From JACRCT01 sp049841135 (lineage in GTDB: Bacteria; Myxococcota; Myxococcia; Myxococcales; UBA5297): a DNA stretch of 64,000 nt. The translations under genes and the position numbers were made by a program. Shown here piece after piece: positions 1 through 9,306 of this stretch; within the stretch, counting starts at the first letter, position 1, and every line of letters begins with the position of its first letter. The notes under the pieces are model-generated. The model was not told the DNA's origin. It did no database searches and saw only the letters and a program-made list of their open reading frames with translations. The stretch is taken from contig JASGHK010000005.1 of assembly GCA_049841135.1 (NCBI GenBank), forward strand, positions 992,001-1,056,000, in the 5' to 3' direction.

Positions 1-1
1 C

Positions 2-94
2 CTGGCGCTCGGCTTCGGGCAGTCGGTGGAGCTGGTCGAGGCGTCGCCGGCCGAGCACCTGGCGAGCGCCGCCGAGCAGGCCGCGGCCCGGTAG
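2..94 (+). CDS. C-terminal end of an unidentified protein (partial)
   Basis: An open frame enters from the left edge and stops with TAG at 92-94. The 30 visible residues are Ala/Glu-rich and helical-looking, with no recognisable motif, so no function is assigned. High GC and third-position G/C are typical of the coding sequence further right. The following 260 bases (95-355) hold no gene I can support, only a short AT-rich patch near 313-320 that could belong to the promoter of the next gene. Confidence 0.5.
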   Translation: MALGFGQSVELVEASPAEHLASAAEQAAAR

Positions 95-355
95 CTTCAA
101 ACAGGGCCCGGTCGTCGTCCTCTCCCAGCCGGACGGGCCGCCAGAGGCCCGCCTCGCGGCACCAGTCCGCCTTCCCGGTCTCCCGCCCACGCTCTGCTCG
201 GCTTCTCGCGAGCCGCGCTCCCGAGGCTTGCGCTCACGTCCACGGGGCCTCTCCGCCATGGGCCTGCCCGTGCCGCCCCGCGCGCAAGCGTCTACCGACG
301 CAGCCGGCGTGCAGATATAAGAGCGGCGCGCGGGCCACCGTGGGGAGGAGGAAGC

Positions 356-1349
356 ATGAGGGCGAGAGCAGCAGCGACGCTATCGGTCCTGTTCAGCCTG
401 TTTTCCGCGGAGGGCTTCGCGGCACCGAAGCCCGTGCGCGTCTTGCTCCTCGACCTGCGCACGACGTCCGTCGACCGAGGCTCCGTCCTCGGGCTGGTCC
501 CGCTCATCGCCTCGGAAGCGGCCAAGCCGCCCTTCCGGCTGATCACGAGCTCCGACGTGGCCGCGGTCCTCGGAGTCGAGAAGCAGAAGCAGCTGGTGGG
601 CTGCACCGACACCACGTGCATCCAGGAGATCGGCGGGGCGCTGGCGGCGAAGTACCTCATCCTCCCGGAGATCTCGATGGTGGGCGGGATCCACCTGCTC
701 TCCATCGTGGTGCTCGAGAGCCTCGACCGGGCAGCCGCTGACGCGCGTGACGCGCCTGGTGCCCCCGGAGAAGGGCGTCGCCGGGCTGGTGGAGGTCGCG
801 CCGTCGGCCGTCGCCGAGGCGATGGAGCCCCTTCGCGCCAAGGCGATGGAGGGCGCTTCGGCGCCCGCTGCGACCGAGCCGAAGGCGCCCGAGCCCACCG
901 CGACGAACGCGCCCGCGCAGAGCGCACCTGCGGCGAACGTCCAGCCGCTGGCCACGCCCGGCTCGCCCTCGGCGCCCGCCGAGGCGGTCTCCGCACCGGC
1001 GTCGACGGGAACGCTGCGCACGGCGGGATACGTCGCCGACGGAATCGGCGCGGCCGGCCTCGTCGCGGCGGTCATCTGCGACGTCCTCGGAGATGCCGAC
1101 CACCAGACGGCGGAGCGAATCCTCTTGGGCAAGCAGGCCGGCGATCAGGCCGCGTTCGACAATGCCAACAACGCCTTCAAGACCAAGCGCGCCGTCGCCG
1201 TGTCGCTCTATGCCGGGGGCGCCGCGGTGCTGGTGGCCGGGCTGGTGATGACCCTCCTCCCGGAGCAGAAGGCCGACGCGCCCAAGGTGGGGCTGAGCAT
1301 CGGACCCGATGGCAGTGGCTACCTGTCGGTGAGCGGGGTGTGGCGATGA
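356..1349 (+). CDS. Secreted envelope protein, conserved hypothetical (one frameshift)
   Basis: The protein starts at ATG 356 behind a GGAGGAGG ribosome site, with a Sec signal peptide (about residues 1-22, ending Ala-Ala-Pro). The N-terminal domain has the C-x-D-x-x-C-I-x-E-I-G-G-A-L pattern seen in myxobacterial proteins that test a named activity (TolB/PEGA-like scaffold). A Pro/Ala linker follows, then two hydrophobic segments near the C-terminus. The frame changes by +1 (or -2) at 731-734. Putting back a CG there gives one continuous protein of about 331 residues ending at 1349. The stop overlaps the next ATG (ATGA), so the two genes are probably translationally coupled. Its function is unknown; a membrane or periplasmic role is inferred. 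Confidence 0.6.
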
Positions 1350-2735
1350 GACTGATTCCCTGCCTGGCGGCGCTGTCGCTGCTCACCGGCTGCACCCTGT
1401 TCGACGAAGACCTCGTCTGGCCCACCGACGCCCACGGCCTGGTCGAGGACGGCGGCGCCTCGGACGCCGCGGTCTCGCCCTCGGATGCCGCGAGCGATGC
1501 TGCGATCTCCTTCGCGGACGCCGCGAGCCCCGGAACCGACGCAGGAGGCGCACCAGACGCGTCGTCCGGCTCGCCGGACGTGGGGGTGCCAACGGACGCC
1601 TCCCATGTGGCTCCCGACGCGTCGGGCGGCGCCGTCGAGACGACGATTCCCGTCATCAACGACCGAGGCGCCGGGGGTCACGCCGCCTTCGCGACCTCTC
1701 CCAACAACCTGGTTCATTTCAAGGGCGTGGTCGTGTCTCCCGTCTTCACCGACAGCAAGGACACGACCAGCGCAGACCCGGCCTATTGGTTCTGCCGCAC
1801 GGGCGTCTACCTCGCTGACCAGAACGGAGGCGGCGCACACAACGGCATCCTGTTGACGACCAGGGGCTCGGTGACGCCGCCGGATGCGGGGAGCCTCTGC
1901 AGGCGAGATTCTCCGCTCGAGAGGATTCAAGCCGGCGGCGACGCCGGCCTGGAGATCGGTGAAGAGCTGGAGGTGACCGGCCTCTACCTCGAGGATTGCC
2001 GCAGGTCCAATGCCGACGGCGGCTGCGATTACGTGGACACGGACGGCAAGGAGGCTCTCGCGGGCGACGGTGTTGGCCTCCCAGGCGAACTCCATCGTCC
2101 GCACGAACCGCAACCTGGGTCTGCCGGACGGTCTTCCGGTCACGGTCGCGATTGAAGAGATCGCCTCGCAGGCGCCCACCAGCACCACCCCGAACATCAC
2201 GGTCCCGGTCGATCCCAAGTGGCACGATTACCGCCAGGTGCTCGTCAAGATCGAGAACGTGAAGGTCGCCACCGACAACGACCCGAGCTGCAACTGGTCC
2301 GTCCAGAAGTCCGATGGGTCCGGAAGCAGTCTGATGGTCATCGACGACGTCCTGTTCAAGGCAACGAGCTGCCCGAACCGCCCCGTGGTCGACACCGTCT
2401 TCGGCTCCGTCACCGGCTTCTCGACCTGGAGCATCTCCAAGACTGCTTTGGCGCCACGAAGCGACGGCGACCTGGGCGGCTGCGATCCCTTGGGGCAGGA
2501 ATGTGGGACCCTCGGCTGCTACCTGGTCACCGAGGGCGCCTGGGGCTGTGCTCCGGTCGGCACGGTTGCCCGCTCGCAACCCTGTGGTGCCCCCAACGCC
2601 TGCCTGAAGGGCTTCGCCTGCGTGTACAACAACGTCGAAGACGTGTGCATGCAGGTCTGCAATCCCTTGGGTGGCTCGCCGAGCTGCACCATTGGCACTT
2701 GCACCGCGCAGGGCAGCTACGGCCTCTGCCTCTGA
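1346..2735 (+). CDS. Lipoprotein with Asp/Ala/Ser linker and Cys-rich tail (one frameshift)
   Basis: It begins at the ATG that overlaps the previous stop. The signal peptide ends in a lipobox (L-L-T-G-C, Cys16), so it is a predicted outer-membrane lipoprotein. Residues about 30-95 form the Asp/Ala/Ser/Gly linker common in Myxococcota lipoproteins. A globular region follows, then a Cys-rich C-terminus with about 12 Cys from nt 2480 on. The reading frame shifts +1/-2 at 2064-2067; restoring CG in GGCGACG joins the two halves into about 463 residues. No enzymatic motif was seen. The globular part, with repeated references to a date-like or range-like beta structure, is not recognised. Surface display is inferred from the linker and lipobox only. 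Confidence 0.65.
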
Positions 2736-2806
2736 GTCTTGAGCCCGCACGCCGACCTTCAGCGAGCGAGCTTGTCCAGCAGGCGGCGTGAAGCGTGGAC
2801 CACGTG

Positions 2807-2870
2807 GGCTTTGGGCTGCGGGCTTCGGGTCAAGCAGACCTCCCGTGCCCGAGGTCCGAAGTCCAAAGCC
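2807..2870. terminator. Imperfect inverted repeat between convergent genes
   Basis: GGCTTTGG at 2807-2814 and CCAAAGCC at 2863-2870 bound a 64-bp region with imperfect arms of about 24 bp. It lies between a plus gene ending at 2735 and a minus gene ending at 2930, the right place for a two-way terminator. There is no clear T-run, so this is only a candidate. Confidence 0.3.
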
Positions 2871-2929
2871 GTCGCTACGCGCTGTCCACGCTCGGGACCT
2901 GATGGTGGATGTGTTCTCGCTGCGGCGGG

Positions 2930-3949
2930 TTAGTGGCAGAACTGGGTCCCGCACTTCCCAGCGCAGCACCAGCCGCCGCAGCAGTCGCCGTCGACCGCGC
3001 AGGTCTCGGTCAGGACGGCGCAGCAGTGGCCGGCCGGCTCATCGAGCGCCGCCGAGTGCAGCCCGATGGCGCTCAGCCCGTTGAGCCCCAGCGGGAAGCG
3101 CGCCGGATTGCTGGCGGTGCCGTGGCCGTCGAGGACGATCGGCCAGTTCGATCGGCCGGGAGGGAAGGTCACCGCGAGGGTCGCGCCGGGAGCGAGCTGC
3201 CCGAGGCTGGTCAGGCCGCTGCAGCTGATGGTGCCCTGCGGCTCTCCCGCGACGTCCACCGGCACGTTGCCGGTGTTGTGCAGGCTGAAGCCCTGGTTGC
3301 AGCAGAAGTTGGGCATCGGCAGCGTCGTGCAGATGTCCATCGAGAGCATGCTCTCCGCGTAGCGCAGGTCGACCGGCGTGCCGTCGCAGAGCACCTCCAG
3401 GTCCATCACCCGCGCCGTCGCCCGCAGCACCACGTCGAGGGTGACCTCCAGCTCGGCGCCCTGCGCGTCGAGCGTCTTGCCGGCGACGTGCAGTGCGGCC
3501 TCCTGGGCGCCCATCGGCAGCAGCGGCGCGGCCCCCAGGCGGCTCTCGCTCAACCCGTGGATGGCGGTCACGCGCACCACCGGAAGCATGCTCGCGCCGA
3601 TCCCCGACTGCGGCGCGAGCGAGGCGATCGTCGTCGGCGCCACGACCCAGGCGCCGGCGGAGGTCGTCAGGTGGATGTCGGTGACCGGGGCGCCGCCCGA
3701 GTTGACGAGCAGGAAGAGGAAGTCCTTGGTCGCGCTCACGTCGCCCAGGTCGAACGCCGTGGACGGGACTCCCGCGTCGTCGCCCTCGCCGCCGCCGGCG
3801 CCGCCGCCGCGGGAGGACCTGTCGTCGAGTGCCGTCACCGACAACCGGCCGGGGGCGCGCCCTATCGACGCGTCCGAGGTCTGGGACTGTCCCTGCCCGC
3901 CACAGGCGCAGAGGAGTGCGGTCAGCAGCAGCGTGGTTCGAGATGGCAT
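2930..3949 (-). CDS. Lipoprotein with Ig-like (choice-of-anchor D type) region and Cys-knot tail
   Basis: A 339-residue protein. ATG at 3949 is preceded by GGAGGG with good spacing. The signal peptide ends L-L-C-A-C, consistent with a lipobox at Cys15. Residues about 60-290 read as one or two ASH/choice-of-anchor D beta-sandwich units: valine-rich strands and an N-x-G-x-x-P-V-x-V-like pattern near the second unit. The last 35 residues carry about ten Cys, including a D-G-D-C-C-G-G-W-C-C stretch, resembling the small disulfide-rich tails of myxobacterial surface proteins. It faces the preceding lipoprotein convergently. Surface or periplasmic location is inferred; the ligand is unknown. Confidence 0.65.
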   Translation of the reverse strand: MPSRTTLLLTALLCACGGQGQSQTSDASIGRAPGRLSVTALDDRSSRGGGAGGGEGDDAGVPSTAFDLGDVSATKDFLFLLVNSGGAPVTDIHLTTSAGAWVVAPTTIASLAPQSGIGASMLPVVRVTAIHGLSESRLGAAPLLPMGAQEAALHVAGKTLDAQGAELEVTLDVVLRATARVMDLEVLCDGTPVDLRYAESMLSMDICTTLPMPNFCCNQGFSLHNTGNVPVDVAGEPQGTISCSGLTSLGQLAPGATLAVTFPPGRSNWPIVLDGHGTASNPARFPLGLNGLSAIGLHSAALDEPAGHCCAVLTETCAVDGDCCGGWCCAGKCGTQFCH

Positions 3950-4013
3950 GGGTCCCTCCGTGAGCTGAGGGCTGGAGCATACTGCGCGCCCGAGTCTGGC
4001 GTCCCCGCGCCCG

Positions 4014-4373
4014 CTAGTGGAGGAAGGCGGACTTGACCGCCGCGAGGACCGGATTTCGGCAAGGGCGTCCTGCTCGGCGTCGATTAAGGCGAGTTCGGCA
4101 GAAGCCTCTTCGACCGCGAGGGCGCGGCCAGCCTCGCGCGGTCGTGCGCGCCTGAGCCTCTGCCTTCCGTGGCCGATGATGTCCCCTGTGGTCGGGTGGC
4201 GCTCCTGCCAAGCCGCTCGCTCGCATCGAGGAGTCCAGGTGCGAGAGGACGCCGGTACGGGTTTGCTCGAACGCGACGCACAGCCGGCCGACGGAGCAGT
4301 CCGGCGTGTCGCGGATGTCGTCCAGCATGCTCGGAGGCGTGGCACCGGCGAGCGCCTTCCAGACTGTGTCCAA
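4014..4373 (-). pseudogene. Remnant of an ArsR-type HTH regulator
   Basis: Residues 1-55 after a possible TTG start at 4373 match the winged-helix core of the intact ArsR-like protein at 29507-29851. They share V-W-K-A-L-A, I-R-D-T-P, V-G-R-L-C, T-R-T-G and L-S-H-L in the same order. After that the match dissolves, and the tail is low-complexity Arg/Ala sequence. Upstream, a short stretch in another frame (to about 4408) may be the original N-terminus, so the gene is broken at both ends. A whole regulator cannot be reconstructed even with one frameshift corrected, so it is called a pseudogene. It may have been paired with a lost partner gene. Confidence 0.5.
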
Positions 4374-4603
4374 TGGCTAGGACGATGTCGGTGAATGCTG
4401 ACATACCTTCAGCAGTTGGCAGTTGCTCGGCCGTCTTCTCCGACACTCCGAGCTTGCGGCTGATCGCGCCGCAATCGCCGCACGCCACGTCATACGGCAC
4501 CGTTGCTCTGCGTGTATGCTCCCGGCGCTCCGACGCTGGGACGGGCGTTCACGCTCTGCTCGCCCGGTCGTTCCTGAGCCCCCTTCCCCGAGGACCTTTC
4601 GAC

Positions 4604-7297
4604 ATGCGTCTCCGCACGGCACCCTGCAAGCGCGCGCTCATCCTTCTCCCGATACTCGGTCTCGCTGCCTGCCAGGGCCCCGCCGGCCCGGCCGGGGCGG
4701 GCTGCACTGCGCAGACCCACGCCGACGGCTCTCACACCATCACCTGCGCCGACGGCACGCGCGTCACCCTGACCAACGGGTCCGCGGGCGCCACGGGCCA
4801 GGACGGCAAGCCCTGCACGGCGACGACGGCGACCGACGGCGCGGTGGTGCTCACCTGTCCCGGTTCGACGCCGGTGCTCATCGCCCAAGGGCAGGACGGC
4901 CAGTCCTGCACCGCGACCGCCGACGCCGCGGCCGGCACGGTGACCATCTCCTGCCCCGGCGTCGACCCGGTCGTGGTGCACGACGGCGCCGGCGCCCAGC
5001 CCTGCACCGTGACCCGCGACGAGGCGGCGCGGACGGCCACCATCGCCTGCCCCGGAGTCGCCCCGGTCGTCGTGGCCGACGGCGCCGCGGGGTCCGACGG
5101 CACCGGCTGCTCGGTCAGCGACAACGGCGACGGGACCAAGACCATCACCTGCGGCAGCACCAGCGTCACGGTCGTCGACGGCGCGCCCGGGCCCTCGGCC
5201 GCCGACGTGGTCAACCTGGCCGCCGACGCCGTGCCCTTCCTCTCCGCGGAGATCGACCGCATCACCATCGCCGGCCGCCCGGAGGTGAGCTTCACGGTCC
5301 GCGACAGCGCCGGGCGCGGCGCGGTGGGCCTGGCGAGCGGCCCTTCCGGCCAGGTGCGCTTCGTGCTCGCCAAGCTGGTGCCCGCGGCGGGGACCAGCGG
5401 GGCCTGGGTGAACTACCTCGTCAGCGGCAACGGCGTCCCCGGCGCGGACCGGACCGGCACCCTCGTCGACCACCGCGACGGGACCTACACCTACACGTTC
5501 GCCGCCGACGTCACCCACGTCACGACGCCCACGCCCATCGCCTGGGAGCCTTCGCTGACCACCCGCCTGGCGCTGCAGGTCTCCGGTTCGGTCAACGGCC
5601 ACGCGCTGCCGGCCTTCAACCGGGTGCACGACTTCGTCCCCTCCGGCGGGCCGGTCGGGGAGCGGCGGGACATCGCCTCGACCGACGCCTGCAACGAGTG
5701 CCACGGGACGCTCCTCGCCCACGGCAGCCGCAAGGAGGTCGGCTACTGCGTGACCTGCCACAACCCCGGGGTGGGCGACGACGGCGAGATGGCGCGCATG
5801 ACGCACGCCCTCCACGCCGCGGCCAAGCGCGCGCAGGACGGCGCGGCCGGCTTCTCCCTGGGCGGCCACGCCTACGACGGGGTCACCTACCCCCAGGACC
5901 TCGGCAACTGCCGCAAGTGCCACGACGGCGCCGCGGCGGCGACCCCGCAGGGCGAAAACTGGAAGCGCTTCCCCTCGGCCCGCGCCTGTGGCGCCTGCCA
6001 CGCCTCTCCCACCGCCGCGGCGCACCTGGCCGCCAAGGCGGGGACGATCTGCAGCACCTGCCACAGCGAGTCCCTGGTCGCCGAGGTGCACGCCAGCGGC
6101 TTCGACAGCCCGAGCTCCGCCGGCTCGCTGCCTGGCGCCTACCAGCTCGCCTACGAGATCCGGGAGGTGGCGGTCGACTCCGGCGGGCACCCGGTGGTCA
6201 CCTTCCGCGTCCTCGAGCACGGCGCCCCGCTCGACCTGAAGAGCCTGCCTGCGGACCTCGGCGGCGGCCCCTCGCTGCTGGTGGCGTACTCCTTGCCGCA
6301 GGAGAACCTGCTCTCCTGCGCGGACTACAACAACCTGGGCCGGTTCTACGGCCAGCCCTGGTCGGTGTCGGTCGCGAACCTGGCCGGCGGCGGGGGCTTG
6401 AGCGCCAAGGACTCCGAGGGCTTCCACGTCGCCACGCTGCAGTCGATCCAGTTCCCCGCAGGCGCGGAGATGCGCACGGTCGCCCTGCAGGGGTCCTTCG
6501 CGCAGCTGAACTTCCCCACCGTGGGCGCCGTCCTCCCGCGCTACGCCACGTCGGTGGTCGGTGTGGTCAGCGGAGACCTTCCGCGCCGCTCGGTGGTCGA
6601 CGACGCCAAGTGCGCCCGCTGCCACGAGCCGCTCATCGTGCACGCCGGCAACCGCGTGGGGAGCACTGCGGTCTGCGCCCTCTGCCACACGCCGAACCTG
6701 TCCTCCTCGGGCCGCGGTGTGGACCCGGCGACGGTCGAGCAGCGGCTATTGATGACGGGCTCCAAGGACGCGCTCGAGGCCGCCGGCTACAGCGCCACCG
6801 ACCCGCTGAGCTTCCCCGAGGTGCCGATGAACCTGAAGGAGCTCGTCCATTCCATCCATGGGACCGCCAAGCGTCTCGCCCCCTTGCAGTTTGTGCGCGA
6901 CCGCGGCTCCACGGGCGTCTCCTTCCGCGACTACGGCCACGTGACCTATCCCCAGGGGCCGAGCTGCCTCGCCTGCCACAGGCCGGGCACCTTCTCCCCC
7001 GAGGCCATCCCCGCCCAGGCGCTGCCGACCACGGTGCGCACGACGGCGAATCCCGACCTGGCATGGACCGACGTCGTCGCCGCGCGCCAGACGGTTCCCA
7101 ACGCGACTGATCGGGTGCAGTCCCCGCGGGTCGGCGCCTGCGGCTCCTGCCACGACGGCGACCTCGCCCTCGCCCACTTCCGGCAGAACGGCGGGGCGGC
7201 CGGCGTCACCCGCGACACGCGGCAGGGCGTCGAGACCTGCGCGCTCTGCCACGGCGCGGGCCGCGTGGCCGACGTGGCGGCTTTCCACGGACCGTGA
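4604..7297 (+). CDS. OmcA/MtrC-family decaheme c-type cytochrome lipoprotein
   Basis: An 897-residue protein. ATG 4604 follows GAGGA. The signal peptide ends with lipobox L-A-A-C (Cys23), so it is a lipid-anchored, probably outer-membrane, cytochrome. Residues about 24-205 hold a collagen-like G-P-A-G-P-A-G start and five imperfect 30-35-residue repeats, each with a Cys pair around a short beta segment and ending V-x-D-G. From about residue 363 to 885 there are exactly ten CXXCH heme sites: CNECH, CVTCH, CRKCH, CGACH, CSTCH, CARCH, CALCH, CLACH, CGSCH, CALCH. They fall in two pentaheme blocks separated by a beta domain, the OmcA/MtrC arrangement. The family passes electrons to extracellular metals or partners. 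No mtrA- or mtrB-like gene lies nearby, so the route across the membrane is not visible here. Confidence 0.9.
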   Translation: MRLRTAPCKRALILLPILGLAACQGPAGPAGAGCTAQTHADGSHTITCADGTRVTLTNGSAGATGQDGKPCTATTATDGAVVLTCPGSTPVLIAQGQDGQSCTATADAAAGTVTISCPGVDPVVVHDGAGAQPCTVTRDEAARTATIACPGVAPVVVADGAAGSDGTGCSVSDNGDGTKTITCGSTSVTVVDGAPGPSAADVVNLAADAVPFLSAEIDRITIAGRPEVSFTVRDSAGRGAVGLASGPSGQVRFVLAKLVPAAGTSGAWVNYLVSGNGVPGADRTGTLVDHRDGTYTYTFAADVTHVTTPTPIAWEPSLTTRLALQVSGSVNGHALPAFNRVHDFVPSGGPVGERRDIASTDACNECHGTLLAHGSRKEVGYCVTCHNPGVGDDGEMARMTHALHAAAKRAQDGAAGFSLGGHAYDGVTYPQDLGNCRKCHDGAAAATPQGENWKRFPSARACGACHASPTAAAHLAAKAGTICSTCHSESLVAEVHASGFDSPSSAGSLPGAYQLAYEIREVAVDSGGHPVVTFRVLEHGAPLDLKSLPADLGGGPSLLVAYSLPQENLLSCADYNNLGRFYGQPWSVSVANLAGGGGLSAKDSEGFHVATLQSIQFPAGAEMRTVALQGSFAQLNFPTVGAVLPRYATSVVGVVSGDLPRRSVVDDAKCARCHEPLIVHAGNRVGSTAVCALCHTPNLSSSGRGVDPATVEQRLLMTGSKDALEAAGYSATDPLSFPEVPMNLKELVHSIHGTAKRLAPLQFVRDRGSTGVSFRDYGHVTYPQGPSCLACHRPGTFSPEAIPAQALPTTVRTTANPDLAWTDVVAARQTVPNATDRVQSPRVGACGSCHDGDLALAHFRQNGGAAGVTRDTRQGVETCALCHGAGRVADVAAFHGP

Positions 7298-7334
7298 CCT
7301 GGTGGCGACCGCGCTCGACCTTGGCTGAGCCTCT

Positions 7335-9169
7335 TCACGGGCAAGGCTTGGCGAAATGGCAGGCGCTGATGAGCACCCGGTCGGGCCCGACCTCGACGAC
7401 TTCGCCGTTGGCCTGCAGCCCCTCCCAGAATCGCCCTCATCCGCTCGCTCGGCGCGCGGTCCCTGGAGACCGCGACCGCCTGGACCTGGTGCTCCGCGGC
7501 GGCGCGCACCGGGTCGCGGCGCAGCTGCTCGAGCACCCCGCGCTCGCGCGGAGAGAGCGGCTCCTCGAAGAGCAGCTTGCCGGGGAAGAAGTACTTCTCG
7601 GGAGCATCGGCCACCACCGTGTCGAGCGGTCCGACGCGCCCCCGCAGCGCGAGCGCCGTCCGCAGCCGCGGCCACTGCTGGGCGTAGGCCTCCTCGGCGC
7701 TCTGGCCGCGATTCCACCGGGCGAGTTCGACCACCGCCCAGCCCAGCCCGCAGATGGTGACGGCGAGGCCCACGCCCAGCACCTCCACGGTCCTGCGCGG
7801 CCGCGCCGAGAGCCTGGCGTGCAGCGACCACCACAGCACCAGGAGCCCCCCCGAGAAGCCGCTGACGAAGCGCGGCATGACGCTCCCGCCGTAGAAGAGC
7901 GGCCACACCAGCGCGGTGGCGACGAGGAACGCCGCGACGGCGCGCAGGGGCAGCGCCTGCGTCGGCGGCGTCGGCGGCGCCTCCTGGTGACGGCGCATCC
8001 ACACCAGGCCCCCGATCGTCAGGACCAGCATCCCCATGAGGACGCGGCCCCGCCAGGCGAGCATCAACGGCCCGAGCCATCCGCGCACGCGCGACTGGCC
8101 CGCGAAGGCCACGCGGCGCCAGTACCCGTCGCTCCAGGCGTCGCTCGCCCACGAGGGGAACAGCCCGCTCGCGCCGGGATAGAGCGGGTTCCCCAGCTGG
8201 ACCGCGTTCTTGGCCAGCTGAAGCGCGAGAGCGCTCGCGCCCACGACCAGCAGCGGCAGCCACGGACGCAGGCGCCTCCAGTCTGCCCGCGCCGCCAGGA
8301 TCGCGGCGCCCAGGCCGATGGCGCTGTGGACCGCGGTGAGCTTGCTCGCCAGCGGCAGCGCCAGCACCCCGAGCACCGCCCAGGCCGAGCCGGTCTCCCG
8401 CAGCAGGCCCAGCGACACGACCACGCCGGTCGCCACCACCGCGTCGGGCTTGGCCATCCAGAACATCGAGCTTCTCGGGGACGATGCCGGGCACGGCCAG
8501 CAGCAGCGCGGCCATCAGGACCGGGGTCGGCCGCGCCAGCAGCAACGCCGCCAGCATCAGCACGGGGACCGTGGCCAGGTAGACCGCCGCCTGGGCCAAC
8601 GCGTGGAACAGGAGCCTGGAGTCGGTCCAGCTTCGGTGCCAGGAGAGCCCCCACTCCACCACGCCGCTGAAGACGACGTGCGGGTCCCACGTGCCGGCGA
8701 AGGGCTGGCCGTCGCGGACGACCAGGTCGGCCACCACGAGGTGGTAGTTGAGCTGGTCGAAGAGCCGCTGGGGGTGGGCCGCGAACAGGAGGAAGATCGC
8801 TTGGGCCGCGAGCGCGGCCCAGACCAGCCATCGCTCGTAGGGCCGGGAGCACGCGAGGAGCGAGCGCCCGCGCTCCCTGCCGGCCCGAAGCGCCCACCGC
8901 AGCCCCGGAGAGGCGAGCCCCGCCCCCATGACCAGCGCGGTCCCGGCGAGCAGCGCCGCGCGCCCGGCGACTCCGGCGAACGACAGGCCGAGGGCCACGG
9001 CCCCGGAGAGCGGCAGCCACAGGAACCACGCGAGCGCCACGCGCCAACCGTCCGGGAGGGAGCGCGGGGCCAGGGCCAGCAGGAGGGCGGTCCCCGCGCA
9101 CTGCCAGGCGAGCGCCCAGGCGATGGCCACGCTCGCCAGCGCGATGGGGGGAAGGGAATCGATCGGCAT
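7335..9169 (-). CDS. Polytopic membrane glycosyltransferase-like protein (GT39/ArnT-type fold; two frameshifts)
   Basis: About 612 residues once two +1/-2 breaks are repaired (8464-8468 and 7431-7434; each needs one CG). ATG 9169 starts a protein with about 10-12 hydrophobic helices. The first long extracytoplasmic loop contains F-D-Q-L-N-Y-H, matching the acidic and His loop of polyprenyl-phosphate-sugar glycosyltransferases of the GT39/PMT/ArnT clan. A soluble C-terminal domain ends C-H-F-A-K-P-C-P. It would transfer a lipid-linked sugar at the outer face of the inner membrane; substrate unknown. It is convergent with the cytochrome gene and divergent from the TPR gene at 9307. The clan assignment rests on topology and loop pattern only. 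Confidence 0.6.
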
Positions 9170-9306
9170 GCTCGCCGGCGAGCGTACACGGTCCCGACTT
9201 CAGCGGCCGGCGGCGCTCTGCGCTCCGCGCCCTCGCGCGGCCTTCGGAAGACTGCATTGCGCCTCGAGCCTCGCCTTGCTGTAGTCCGACACCTGAGAGG
9301 GCGGCC

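Noticed and set aside
4490..6688. A 732-codon minus-strand frame opposite the cytochrome
   Set aside because: The plus strand has ten CXXCH motifs and a lipobox; the antisense product has no features.
4604..9169. An MtrCAB electron conduit
   Set aside because: Only the MtrC/OmcA-like gene is present; the neighbour is a glycosyltransferase-like protein.
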